Positions 9,697 through 18,220 of a stretch of DNA of 64,000 bases are shown here, in pieces. The notes under the pieces are model-generated. The model ran no database searches, was not told the origin of the DNA, and saw only the letters and a list, made by a program, of their open reading frames with translations. Each line of letters starts with the position of its first letter. The stretch's first letter is position 1. Source of the stretch: Stenotrophomonas acidaminiphila (GTDB taxonomy: Bacteria > Pseudomonadota > Gammaproteobacteria > Xanthomonadales > Xanthomonadaceae); contig CP019797.1 in the NCBI GenBank assembly GCA_002951995.1, positions 2,402,501 through 2,466,500 of the forward strand, read 5' to 3'. A program made the position numbers and the translations under genes.

Positions 9697-9990
9697 ATGC
9701 CCCTGCTGCGCATCCGCATCACCGGCGACGCCGACGACGCCCTGGCCGTGACCGACCTGCTGCACGGCCTGGAAGGCATCGAACACGTCGAGGAGACCGA
9801 CGACCTGATGCCGCACATGGACGACGAGGACTCCAGTTCGGCCGGCCTGTCCGACGACATCGGCCCCGGCATCCACGAACTGGAAGTGGAGGTCGGCAAC
9901 ACGGCCACCGCGGACAAGGCGCGCCGGGCGGTGGAGCTGCTGGCCCGCGAACGCGGACTGGTCATCGAGTACGAGCAGGACGAGGGCTGA
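9697..9990 (+). CDS. hypothetical protein, small acidic
   Basis: 97 residues, strongly acidic. The N-terminus PLLRIRITGDADDALAVTDL and the C-terminus RAVELLARERGLVIEYEQ look like a small alpha/beta fold with an Asp/Glu-rich middle (ETDDLMPHMDDEDSSS). A GGAG ribosome-binding site (cacggagctc) sits 8 bases before the ATG. There is no signal peptide or membrane segment. I do not recognise the family. It diverges from the EamA gene with 187 bases between. Confidence 0.7.
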   Translation: MPLLRIRITGDADDALAVTDLLHGLEGIEHVEETDDLMPHMDDEDSSSAGLSDDIGPGIHELEVEVGNTATADKARRAVELLARERGLVIEYEQDEG

Positions 9991-10107
9991 CGGCCCGGGC
10001 GGGCGCCGGCAGGCGCGGCACCGCCGCGGTTTGATCCTGGTCAAGACATCGCGGCCGGCGGCAGCGCACATTCCGCTGTCCATCCACCGCTACAGGAGAC
10101 CACCGCG

Positions 10108-10338
10108 ATGACCGACCTTTGGCTCGACACCCTGATCACCGCCACCCCGCAGGAAGGCTTCGAGCTCGCGGTCCTGTTGAGCCGCCGCAGCGTCAAGTAC
10201 ACCCAGCCGGACCTGTCCATCCTGCAGAAACTGCGGCCGGAGTATGCCGACTCCACCGACGCGCTGACCGCGGCCGCCCAGGTGCTGGCACTCAATTTCC
10301 AGACGGTGGCCGCGGCCAATAATTACTGGCGGCCGTGA
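10108..10338 (+). CDS. hypothetical protein
   Basis: 76 residues, MTDLWLDTLITATPQEGFEL onward, ending QTVAAANNYWRP. It is soluble, probably helical, with no motif that I recognise. A clear AGGAGA ribosome-binding site lies 7 bases upstream of the ATG, which supports it as a real gene. The following 285 bases up to 10624 show no gene. Confidence 0.65.
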   Translation: MTDLWLDTLITATPQEGFELAVLLSRRSVKYTQPDLSILQKLRPEYADSTDALTAAAQVLALNFQTVAAANNYWRP

Positions 10339-10623
10339 GGTCGCTGGCGCACCCCGGTGCGCCCTGCGACCGGCTCACCCCTGCCGCTGGCGCCGGCAAC
10401 GGCGCCGGGGCTGCAATCCACCGCACCGCAGCACGACGGCGGCAGGCCGGGGGTGAAGATGCCGCGGACGTCTCCAGCGCGCGATCGCTCTGTATCCCGG
10501 GGCCGGGAATGCACGGTCCGTGGCCGCCGCGGTCAGCCCGGTGGCCACGCCGGCCGCAACGGCGTCGTGCCCGGCGCAGCCCACGGCCGGCAGTGGCAGC
10601 GGGTCAGCCCGGCCGCGCAGCCG

Positions 10624-10980
10624 TCAGCGGCTGGCGCCGTCGTAAGGGTGGATCTCCAGCGCCTCCAGATCGACGTCCGGCACGCAACGCAGGTTGATCG
10701 CCACGGTCGGCTGGCCACTGCGCGGGTCGACCGCTTCGCTGAACGGAGCAACGCCGCAGACGTGGCAGTGGTGGTGATCGATGTGCCTGGAATTGAAGCG
10801 GTAGCTCTCCAGGTGCGCCGGATCGGTCCGGAGTTCGAAACCGCTGCGCGGGCCGAACCACAGCAGCGAACCGCGGCGCCGGCAGATCGAACAGTTGCAG
10901 GACACGGCACTGGCGATCGGCTCGGCCGACTCGAACGCGAACGCGATGCGCCCGCAGTGGCAACTGCCTTCGTAATGCAT
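10624..10980 (-). CDS. GFA-family (glutathione-dependent formaldehyde-activating-like) zinc protein
   Basis: 118 residues with the cysteine pattern of the GFA/CENP-V fold: GSCHCGRIAF near the start, CNCSICRRRGSLLWF in the middle and HHHCHVCGVAPFSEAVDP near the end. The structural zinc ligands (CxC ... CxxC) are present. Start at MHYEGSCHCG is unambiguous. Despite the family name, true glutathione-formaldehyde activity is shown for few members, so the substrate is unknown. It diverges from the DUF885 lipoprotein gene with 106 bases between. Confidence 0.85.
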   Translation of the reverse strand: MHYEGSCHCGRIAFAFESAEPIASAVSCNCSICRRRGSLLWFGPRSGFELRTDPAHLESYRFNSRHIDHHHCHVCGVAPFSEAVDPRSGQPTVAINLRCVPDVDLEALEIHPYDGASR

Positions 10981-11086
10981 CGCATCCCCTCCACCGGCTT
11001 GTCTGGCGGACATGGTAAGCCAATGGCAGGGGCGTCCGCCGCGGCACTGGCCTATGCTGGACGTTTCCTCCGCAACAGGTATCCCG

Positions 11087-12889
11087 ATGCGCAAGCACCT
11101 GCTCGCCGCCGCCCTGCTCGCCAGCCTGGCCGGTTGCCAGAACAGCGACGCCCCGTCCTCCCCGTCCGCCACCACCGAACAGGCCGGCCAGAGCCAGGCC
11201 GACGCGCAGTTCGCCGAACTGTCGAAGAAGGCGCTCGATACCTGGATGCAGCTGTCCCCGGTCAGCGCCACCCAGATCGGCGACCACCGTTACGACGCCG
11301 AGCTGGATGACCTCAGCGCCGCCGGCCAGCAGAAGGGCCTGGACGCCAGCAAGGCGCTGCTTGCCGAGCTGGACCGGATCGACACCGGCAAGCTCGGCCG
11401 CGAAAACCAGGTGGACGCGGCGATCCTGCGCAACCAGCTGCAGTCCGACATCTGGAGCAACGAAACCCTGCAGTCGTGGAAGTGGGACCCGCAGGTCTAC
11501 ACCGGGCTGGCCGGCAGCGCCATCTACGGCCTGATGGCGCGCGAGTTCGCGCCCCTGCCCGAGCGCCTGAAGTCGGCCACCGCGCGGATCGAGAAGATCC
11601 CGCAGATCTTCGCCGCCGCGCGCGCCAACCTCGACCCGGCACGCGTGCCGAAGATCCACGCCGAAACCGTGGCCAAGCAGAACCGCGGCATCCTCAGCCT
11701 GGTGGAGACCTTCATCGTCCCCAACATCGGTCAGCTCGACGCCGCCGACCAGGAACGCCTGAAGACCGCCATCGCCACGCTGACCACCGCCGTCGAAGAG
11801 CAGCAGGCGTGGCTGGACAAGACCCTGGTGCCGAACGCCCGCGGCGACTTCCGCATCGGCGCGGAGAAGTACGACCAGAAGCTGAAGTTCTCGCTCAACT
11901 CCTCGCTCTCGCGCGCCGAGATCGGCGAACGCGCCCGCGCCGAACTGACCCGCGTGCGCAAGGACATGTACGGCATCGCCCAGGTGGTGCTCAAGGACAA
12001 GCCGGGTGCGCCGGAGATGCCGGCCAACCCGAGCGACGAGCAGCAGCAGAAGGCGATCGAGGCCGCGCTGGAACTGGCCTATGCCGACAAGCCGGCCCGC
12101 GACAAGGTCGTCGACGACGCCAAGGCCGCGCTGGCGCAGTCCACCGAATTCGTGCGCACGCATGACCTGATGACCCTGCCCGACGCCCCGGTCGACATCA
12201 TCCTGATGCCCGAATTCCAGCGCGGCGTGGCGGTGGCCTACTGCGATTCGCCCGGCCCGCTGGACAAGAACCTCAAGACCTTCTACGCGGTCTCGCCGAT
12301 CCCCGACGACTGGAGCGACAAGCAGGTCGATTCGTTCCTGCGCGAATACAACAGCCGCATGATCCACCTGCTGTCGATCCACGAAGGCACCCCGGGGCAT
12401 TACCTGGAAGGCTGGCACTCGGGCAAGTTCCCGTCGACGCTGCGCGCGGTGCTGCGCTCGGGCCTGTTCGCCGAGGGCTGGGCGGTCTACACCGAACGCA
12501 TGATGCAGGAGCAGGGCTACCTGGACAGCGACCCGCTGTTCCACCTGGTGCAGCTGAAGTTCTACCTGCGCACGATCGCCAACGCCATCCTCGACCAGGG
12601 CGTGCACGTGGACAACTGGAGCCGCGAGCAGGCCATGCAGCTGATGACCCACGACGCCTTCCAGCAGGAGAGCGAGGCCGCGGGCAAGTGGGTGCGCGCG
12701 CAGCTGACCTCGGCGCAGCTGCCGACTTATTTCGTCGGCGCGCAGGAGCACTTCGACACCCGCAAGGCGGTGCAGGACAAGCTCGGCGCCGACTTCAAGC
12801 TCAAGGCTTACCACGACCAGATCCTGTCCTACGGCGCGCCGCCGGTGCGCTTCGCACGCCAGCTGATGCTGGACCAGCCGATCGAGTGA
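11087..12889 (+). CDS. DUF885-family lipoprotein (putative metallopeptidase)
   Basis: 600 residues with a lipoprotein signal: MRKHLLAAALLASLAGC, lipobox LAGC with Cys17. The mature protein matches the DUF885 family throughout (SPVSATQIGDHRYDAELDDL near the N-terminus). The family motif HEGTPGHYLEGWHSGK is followed by FAEGWAVYTERMMQEQGY, an HExxxGH...E arrangement that looks like zinc coordination as in gluzincins. It is probably anchored in the periplasm. Known members are sparsely studied, so peptidase activity is inferred. A clean terminator follows at 12911. Confidence 0.85.
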   Translation: MRKHLLAAALLASLAGCQNSDAPSSPSATTEQAGQSQADAQFAELSKKALDTWMQLSPVSATQIGDHRYDAELDDLSAAGQQKGLDASKALLAELDRIDTGKLGRENQVDAAILRNQLQSDIWSNETLQSWKWDPQVYTGLAGSAIYGLMAREFAPLPERLKSATARIEKIPQIFAAARANLDPARVPKIHAETVAKQNRGILSLVETFIVPNIGQLDAADQERLKTAIATLTTAVEEQQAWLDKTLVPNARGDFRIGAEKYDQKLKFSLNSSLSRAEIGERARAELTRVRKDMYGIAQVVLKDKPGAPEMPANPSDEQQQKAIEAALELAYADKPARDKVVDDAKAALAQSTEFVRTHDLMTLPDAPVDIILMPEFQRGVAVAYCDSPGPLDKNLKTFYAVSPIPDDWSDKQVDSFLREYNSRMIHLLSIHEGTPGHYLEGWHSGKFPSTLRAVLRSGLFAEGWAVYTERMMQEQGYLDSDPLFHLVQLKFYLRTIANAILDQGVHVDNWSREQAMQLMTHDAFQQESEAAGKWVRAQLTSAQLPTYFVGAQEHFDTRKAVQDKLGADFKLKAYHDQILSYGAPPVRFARQLMLDQPIE

Positions 12890-12910
12890 CCGTCCCGCGA
12901 GGGGACGCGC

Positions 12911-12936
12911 AAAGGCCCGGGGATTCCCGGGCCTTT
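12911..12936 (+). terminator. rho-independent terminator after the DUF885 gene
   Basis: AAAGGCCCGGG-GATT-CCCGGGCCTTT, an 11-bp perfect stem with a 4-base loop, 21 bases after the stop codon. Confidence 0.85.
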
Positions 12937-13085
12937 GTCGTTGCGGCGCCCGCCAGCGCCGCCCGCGCCGCGCGCAGGCCTGCAAGCGATCGCCGGCCTG
13001 TCCGGCCACCGCGCCGCCGCGTTCATGCAGGCCGGTACCGCGCCGGGGCATGATCGGCCCAGGCAACCTGCCTCCAGGAGATCGC

Positions 13086-13580
13086 ATGAACGTGATGCTT
13101 GCCGCGCTGCTGTCCACCGCCCTCACCGCCACCCCCGCGTTGGCCGCCGCGCCCGCCGTGCCGGCCGACTCGCCGCTGGTGGGCCAGTGGCTGCTGGACG
13201 TGGACAGCCTGCCGATGCCGCCGGAAGCGCGCCCGAAGCGCGTGGACCTGGTGTTCGCCGCCACGCCCGACGGGCGCTGGAACGAGCGTGTCCAGATCGT
13301 CGGCCAGGACGACAAGATCATGCATGCCGAATCCACCCTGGCGCTGGACGGCACCCCCGGCCGCGCGTCGGGCACGTACTGGGTCGACGTGCTGGCCGCC
13401 AAGATGCCGGCGCCGAACGTCCTGGTCATGCAGTTCGTCTACGAAGGCATCCCGCGCTCCACCCGGGTGTACTCGGTCAGTGCCGACGGCAACGTCATGA
13501 CCGAGACGGAGTCCTACTTCAAGGACGGCACGCCGGTACTGCGGACGGCGTTGTTCAAGCGCGCCGGGCGCGCCCGCTGA
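13086..13580 (+). CDS. secreted hypothetical protein
   Basis: 164 residues with a Sec signal peptide (MNVMLAALLSTALTATPALA, cleavage after AAA). The mature part begins with SPLVGQWLLDVDSLPMPPEA and continues as a beta-rich domain (VDLVFAATPDGRWNERVQIV ... VYSVSADGNVMTETESYF), resembling lipocalin-like periplasmic domains that open with 'GxW'. The start ATG at 13086 is preceded by CAGGAGATCGC. I do not recognise a named family. The gene stands alone between the terminator at 12936 and the CsaA-like gene. Confidence 0.7.
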   Translation: MNVMLAALLSTALTATPALAAAPAVPADSPLVGQWLLDVDSLPMPPEARPKRVDLVFAATPDGRWNERVQIVGQDDKIMHAESTLALDGTPGRASGTYWVDVLAAKMPAPNVLVMQFVYEGIPRSTRVYSVSADGNVMTETESYFKDGTPVLRTALFKRAGRAR

Positions 13581-13687
13581 CCGCGGCCGCCGCCCTGTCG
13601 CGGACGCGGACCGCCACCGGCGCCGGCGCGGTTGACGCCCGCCCGCGCCGGCGCCAATGATCGGCACTCATCCCGCCGGCGCACGCC

Positions 13688-14026
13688 ATGCAAACGATCG
13701 ACTGGAACGACTTCAGCAAGGTGGAACTGCGCGTGGGCCGCATCGTGGCCGCCGAGCCGTTCGCCAAGGCACGCCGGCCGGCATACATCCTGCAGGTCGA
13801 TTTCGGCCCGGAGATCGGCGTGCGCAAGTCCAGCGCCCAGATCACCGACCTGTATGCGCCCGAGGCGCTGGTCGGCAAGCAGGTGGTGGCGGTGGTGAAT
13901 TTCCCACCCAAGCAGATCGGCCCGCTGATGTCCGAATGCCTGGTCACCGGATTCCACAATGCCCACGGCCACGTATCGCTATGCGTGCCCGAACACGATG
14001 TCCCGCTCGGCACCCGCCTGCTGTAA
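13688..14026 (+). CDS. csaA: CsaA-type tRNA-binding-domain protein
   Basis: 112 residues made of a single tRNA-binding OB-fold, as in CsaA and the C-terminus of MetRS. It starts MQTIDWNDFSKVELRVGRIV; the family hallmarks KVELRVGRIVAAEPF, RKSSAQIT and VNFPPKQIGPLMSECLVTGF are all present. CsaA-type proteins are homodimers with reported chaperone and export-related activity in Bacillus; the role in Gammaproteobacteria is not established. It is followed 18 bases later by a small membrane protein gene on the same strand, so the two may be co-transcribed. Confidence 0.85.
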   Translation: MQTIDWNDFSKVELRVGRIVAAEPFAKARRPAYILQVDFGPEIGVRKSSAQITDLYAPEALVGKQVVAVVNFPPKQIGPLMSECLVTGFHNAHGHVSLCVPEHDVPLGTRLL

Positions 14027-14044
14027 CGCGCTTCGGAGAACCCC

Positions 14045-14296
14045 ATGGACAGCGATTTCCTGTGCCGCTTCCTACTGTGGTCGCTGGCGTTCAACTACGC
14101 CGTCCTGCTGGCCTGGTTCCTTGCCTTCGTGACCGCGCGCGACGCGCTGCGGCGGTTGCACGGCCGCTGGTTCGCGCTGCCCGATGCCAGCTTCGACGCC
14201 ATCCATTACGGCGGCATGGCCGCGTACAAGATCGGCATCCTGCTGTTCAATCTCGCTCCGCTGGCGGCGCTGTGGCTGGCGCGCCGCGGTGGCTGA
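14045..14296 (+). CDS. small two-span membrane protein (DUF6868-like)
   Basis: 83 residues with two hydrophobic helices (FLLWSLAFNYAVLLAWFLAF and YKIGILLFNLAPLAALWLA) around a basic loop containing RLHGRWFALPDASFDAIHYG. The pattern 'R-x-H-x-RWF ... IHYGGMAAYK' is one I associate with the DUF6868 family of unknown function. A GGAG lies 6 bases before the ATG. It is likely co-transcribed with csaA. Confidence 0.7.
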   Translation: MDSDFLCRFLLWSLAFNYAVLLAWFLAFVTARDALRRLHGRWFALPDASFDAIHYGGMAAYKIGILLFNLAPLAALWLARRGG

Positions 14297-14874
14297 TCCG
14301 GTGCCTTCGTCGACCGCCAGGGTTTTCCCGCCGGGGACGCACATGACCGGCGCCATCACCGACCGGCGCAGCGCGCGCGGCGGGCGGCCAGCGCAGGGCG
14401 CGCCGGCGGCTTCACCAGCGAAGACCCGGCGGCGATGAAAGCCCGGGGGCGGGAGCGCGGGGCCGAGGTCCGCGGCAACGCCGGGGGCGAGGCCGGGCTG
14501 CTGGCCCGGGCCGACAGGATGCCCGCGGCCGGACGCGACAGGGTACGGCACATACATGCGCTGGTCATGGCCGCCGCAGCCGGCCTGCAGCCACGCACCG
14601 GGCAGGGCATGCCGGCGTGGGCGCGGGACGCCAGGGCGCGGCGCCTGTTGCAGGGCGCGGGCAGATTCGACACCGGTTACGCCAGCTGCGGCTTCAGCGA
14701 CCAGGCGGCACTGGACAAGGACGGTGGCCAAGAGCCCTCGCCATCCACCGGTTCGGCGCTGCCGGGGCCGCCATGCCGACCGCACCGGTGCGCCGGGCCG
14801 CCGGCTGAACCGGCCCCGGCGCCCCGCTGATCCGCGGCGGCGCCACCCACCACCACAACCCACGGGGACAACGC
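14297..14874. other. 578-base stretch without an intact gene
   Basis: All frames are open for long stretches because of the high GC content, but none gives a convincing full protein. A short ATG frame at 14344-14438 overlaps by ATGA with a second frame at 14435-14830. The latter carries an AraC-like remnant, listed separately. No promoter, terminator or repeat stands out. Confidence 0.5.
14435..14830 (+). pseudogene. possible decayed AraC-family regulator fragment
   Basis: Within this frame the residues ARARRLLQGAGRFDTGYASC followed by GFSDQAAL resemble the last helix-turn-helix of AraC regulators (consensus roughly 'AR.LL..G.....A..CGFSDQ.HL.R.F'). The segment before it (LQPRTGQGMPAWARD) fits the linker 'L.P..W..D.R'. 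The usual 'F.R.FR...G' end is missing, and the rest of the frame is Arg/Pro-rich and non-homologous. I read this as a degraded or frameshifted regulator, but the similarity is short and could be chance. Confidence 0.3.
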
Positions 14875-15450
14875 ATGGGCAAGGGACGTCTTGAAGCCTT
14901 CAGTGACGGCGTACTGGCGATCATCATCACCATCATGGTGCTGGAGATGAAGGCCCCGGAAGGCGCCACGCTCGACGCGCTGCTGCCGCTGGCGCCGTCG
15001 TTGCTGAGCTATGTGCTCAGCTTCATCTACGTGGGCATCTACTGGAACAACCACCATCACCTGCTGCAGGCCTGCAGGCGGGTCACCGGCAGCGTGCTGT
15101 GGGCCAACCTGCACCTGCTGTTCTGGCTGTCGCTGCTGCCCTTCGCCACGCGCTGGATGGGCAACAACCACCTGGCGCCGCTGCCCTCGGTGGCCTATGG
15201 CGTGGTCCTGCTGGCCGCGGCCATCGCCTACTGGCTGCTGCAACGGCGCATCATCGCCGCCGACGGCAGTGAATCGGTGCTGCGGCACGCGCTGGGCGTC
15301 GACTGGAAAGGCAAGCTGTCGCCGGTGCTCTACCTCGCCGGCATCGGCGCCACGCTGGTCGATGCGCGGCTGGGCCAGGCGCTGTACGCGCTGGTCGCGC
15401 TGCTGTGGCTGATTCCCGACCGGCGCATCGAGCACGAACTCGAACACTAG
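14875..15450 (+). CDS. TMEM175-family (DUF1211) putative potassium channel
   Basis: 191 residues, six hydrophobic segments. The N-terminal signature RLEAFSDGVLAIIITIMVLE contains the FSDGVxAI motif that lines the pore of TMEM175 channels. The second conserved block is YVGIYWNNHHHLLQACRRV. Bacterial members have one six-helix repeat and work as tetramers; K+ selectivity has been shown for some. ATG is preceded by CACGGGGACAACGC. It stands alone in a long non-coding context, divergent from nothing close by. Confidence 0.85.
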   Translation: MGKGRLEAFSDGVLAIIITIMVLEMKAPEGATLDALLPLAPSLLSYVLSFIYVGIYWNNHHHLLQACRRVTGSVLWANLHLLFWLSLLPFATRWMGNNHLAPLPSVAYGVVLLAAAIAYWLLQRRIIAADGSESVLRHALGVDWKGKLSPVLYLAGIGATLVDARLGQALYALVALLWLIPDRRIEHELEH

Positions 15451-15663
15451 TGCGCGCATGTCACGCGCCGGCGGCTGATGCAGGCCGGGCGCCCGCGACC
15501 GCGGCCTGCACCCGTGTCGATGGCGGTGCATCCGCCGCAGGGGCGGCCCGGCCTGCGCCGGTCCCTTGCGGCGCCGCCGGTATCCGCGGGGGTGCGGTAC
15601 CCGCGCGCCGGCGCATCGTCCGGCGGCCGGCCCGCTCCCCGCACACGCCGCGCTGGCAGGCGC

Positions 15664-17487
15664 TCAGGGAGGCGAGCCAGCTGCCGGCGCGGGCAGCCAG
15701 TAGCCCAGCACCGCCTGCAGCTCGGCAGTCTCCACCGGCTTGCGCAACACCAGATAGCCCTGTTCCTGGGCGTCGGCCAGTTCGGCCGAATCCAGCTCGC
15801 CACTGACCATGGCCCCGCGCGCGTCCGGCAGCCGCCCGAGCAGTTCGCACAGCAGCTCGAAGCCGTTCTCGCCCGAACGCAGCCGCTGGTCGCAGAACAC
15901 CACGTCCGGCCGCAAACCGGACTCGAGCAGGCGCAGGGCCTGGCTGCCGGATTCGACGCAGGTCGCCTCGAGCCCCCAGGACCGCATCAGGGTCTGCCAG
16001 GCGCTGCGCACCAACGGATCATCGTCGACGACCAGGCAGCTGCCCGACCATTGCGGCAGCATCCGCGGTGGCGGCGGGTCCAGCGACCGCGGGACCACCA
16101 GCGGCGCCACCGCCTGCACCGCGTCGGGTTGGATCCAGAAACAGGACCCCCTGCCCTCGCGCGAGCGGAAACCGTGCCTGGCCCGCATCATGGCGCAGCA
16201 GCGGGCAACCACGGCCAGCCCCAGCCCGTGGCCGGCGCTGTCGATGTCCCAGGCGTGCTCGTTGCGGAAAAACGGCGAAAAGATGTCGGTGCCATCGCGC
16301 ATCGCGATGCCGATGCCGGTATCCCAGACCTCGCACCGCCAGCCGCCCGCCCGCCGTCGCACGGCCAGCAGGATGCCGCCGCGGCGCGTATAGCGCAGGG
16401 CGTTGTGCAGCAGGTTGTTCAGCGCCTGGCGCAGCAGCGTGCCATCGGCCACCACCACGGCCGCGCCCGGGGGAAGCCGCACGCGCAACGCCAGCCCGCG
16501 ATCGCGCGCCTCCTCGCGGAACAAGGTCGCGACGTTGGCGATCATGCCCGCCAGATCGACCGCCTCGGTGCTGATCTGTACCCGGCCACTCTCGATCCGG
16601 GACAGGTCGAGCAGCGCGTCGAACATCTGCGTGGCCGACTGCACGCCCTGGCGCAGGTCCGCCAGGGCACCATCGAGCGCCGGATCCCGGTTGCTGCGCG
16701 AGATCGACGCCACCAGGAAGCCCATGGCGTGCACCGGCTGGCGCAGGTCGTGGCTGGCCGTGGTCAGGAACAGGTTCTTGTCGTACAGCGCCTGCTCGGC
16801 CTGTTCCTTGGCCCGGCGGAAGTTCTCGGCCAGGCGCACGCCCTCCTCCTGCAGCACGACGTTCTGCACGAAGAAGCGCAGCGAGATCGCCGAATGCCGC
16901 AGGATGGTGAGGATGTAGACCAGGGCCAACGGCATCACGTAATGCCAGTGGTCCGGGAAGGTGTAGGGCACCAGCAGGGTCACGCTTCCCCAGCCGGACA
17001 GGAAGAAGCAGCGGAACACCGACAGCACCGGCGAGGCGTGCACCGAATTGCTGGCCACGATGGCCGCGATCGTCACCAGATACAGCAGCTGGAACTCGAA
17101 GGTGGCATGCGCGGCGGTCAGCAGCGGCGGCACCGCCATGCTGCTGCCGTATACCAGCGCCACGCCATGGATCAACGGCGACCAGCGGCGCAGCACCGCC
17201 TCCGGCGCATCCTGGATACAGGCGCGCTGGTAGCGCCGGTACAGCCCGCGCACGCCCCAGAAGCCGACGAAATACCAGGCCGACCACAGCACCAGGCCCA
17301 GCGGGTCCTGCCCGAGATGGGCGTACCAGGCGATGAACGGCAGGCTGACCACGACCATCGCGCCGAAGCCGTAATTGACCCGTGCGAAAGCCACCTCGAG
17401 CAGTCCCACCCGGCGCGCCGGGCTGATGTCGGCGTAGCCCGGCGGGCTGTCGGCAGCGGCCGGTGCGGACTGGCCCGGCTCAGACAT
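15664..17487 (-). CDS. hybrid sensor histidine kinase/response regulator
   Basis: 607 residues: an N-terminal membrane region of about six to seven spans (residues ~35-205), a short coiled linker (LQEEGVRLAENFRRAKEQAE), a HisKA domain with phospho-acceptor His246 in TASHDLRQPVHAMGF, an HATPase domain (NLLHNALRYTRRGG; WDTGIGIA; GHGLGLAVV), and a C-terminal receiver with acidic pair VVDDDP, Asp533 in VVFCDQRL and Lys in LRKPVETAE. The start overlaps the stop of the LuxR-type regulator by 8 bases, so they form one operon and very likely one pathway. The SHDLRQP form of the H-box is typical of kinases paired with LuxR regulators. The stimulus is unknown. Confidence 0.92.
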   Translation of the reverse strand: MSEPGQSAPAAADSPPGYADISPARRVGLLEVAFARVNYGFGAMVVVSLPFIAWYAHLGQDPLGLVLWSAWYFVGFWGVRGLYRRYQRACIQDAPEAVLRRWSPLIHGVALVYGSSMAVPPLLTAAHATFEFQLLYLVTIAAIVASNSVHASPVLSVFRCFFLSGWGSVTLLVPYTFPDHWHYVMPLALVYILTILRHSAISLRFFVQNVVLQEEGVRLAENFRRAKEQAEQALYDKNLFLTTASHDLRQPVHAMGFLVASISRSNRDPALDGALADLRQGVQSATQMFDALLDLSRIESGRVQISTEAVDLAGMIANVATLFREEARDRGLALRVRLPPGAAVVVADGTLLRQALNNLLHNALRYTRRGGILLAVRRRAGGWRCEVWDTGIGIAMRDGTDIFSPFFRNEHAWDIDSAGHGLGLAVVARCCAMMRARHGFRSREGRGSCFWIQPDAVQAVAPLVVPRSLDPPPPRMLPQWSGSCLVVDDDPLVRSAWQTLMRSWGLEATCVESGSQALRLLESGLRPDVVFCDQRLRSGENGFELLCELLGRLPDARGAMVSGELDSAELADAQEQGYLVLRKPVETAELQAVLGYWLPAPAAGSPP

Positions 17488-18133
17488 CGATCCGCTTTCC
17501 GCGCAGCCGGGTTATCAGTTCCACGCGGGTGCGCGCGCCCAGCCGGAACAGGATGCCGCTCACATGCTCTTTGACGGTCTGCTCGGTCAACGACAGCTGC
17601 TGCGCCACGCGCTTGTTCGGCAACCCCTTGAGCATCAGCGCCAGCACCTCCCCCTGGCGCGGGGTCAGCCCCAGCTCGGCCGGACTCAGCGGCAGGCTGC
17701 GCGCATCACCGTTCCACCGGCCGGGTACCGATGCGTCGTCGAACCAGCCATCGCCGCGCAGCACCGCGGCGACCGCCGACGCAAACACCGCGGGCTCGGC
17801 GTGCTTGAGCAGGAAGCCATCCACGGCCAACCGGCGTACCTTGTCGCGTATGGCCGGATCATCGTCACCGCTGATCACCAGCAGGCGGACCGCGGGACAG
17901 GCGTCGCGCAGACGCGCCAGCAGCGACAGCGCGGTGCCGTCCGGCAGCCAGAAATCGACCAGCGCCAGTGTCGGCACCCCGACCTGTTGCAGGTGGGCCC
18001 ACAGCGCATCGGCGCCGCAGATGCCCTCGGCGCGCGCGAACCCGCAATGCGTACGCAGATAGTCGGCAATACCGCGCGCGACCAGCGGATGATCGTCCAC
18101 CACCACGGCCGAGGGTGGGTGCCAGGGCGTCAT
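17480..18133 (-). CDS. LuxR/NarL-family response regulator
   Basis: 217 residues. The receiver domain has the acidic pair in VVVDDHPLVARG, phospho-acceptor Asp60 in LALVDFWLPDG, Thr/Ser switch LLVISGDDDP and Lys in GFLLKHAEP. The C-terminal HTH is LTPRQGEVLALMLKGLPNKR followed by VAQQLSLTEQTVKEHVSGIL. It is first in a two-gene operon with the hybrid kinase downstream. Targets are unknown; a 20-base palindrome at 20301 is one untested candidate. Confidence 0.92.
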   Translation of the reverse strand: MTPWHPPSAVVVDDHPLVARGIADYLRTHCGFARAEGICGADALWAHLQQVGVPTLALVDFWLPDGTALSLLARLRDACPAVRLLVISGDDDPAIRDKVRRLAVDGFLLKHAEPAVFASAVAAVLRGDGWFDDASVPGRWNGDARSLPLSPAELGLTPRQGEVLALMLKGLPNKRVAQQLSLTEQTVKEHVSGILFRLGARTRVELITRLRGKRIDV

Positions 18134-18220
18134 CGCGATGCCGGCGTGGCCGGACGAAGGCCGCGATTCACGTGCGGTGCCCGGGTGCTGCGCTTGCCAG
18201 CCATCTGTCCGTCCCCCTTG

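Noticed and set aside
10604..13429. A 941-residue open frame on the minus strand
   Set aside because: It lies opposite the DUF885 lipoprotein and its neighbours, has repetitive His/Gln/Arg/Val-rich sequence without domains, and comes from the high-GC third-codon pattern.
15478..17574. A 698-residue plus-strand frame opposite the hybrid kinase
   Set aside because: Shadow of a gene with all kinase motifs intact; the frame is His/Gln/Arg-rich and has no family similarity.
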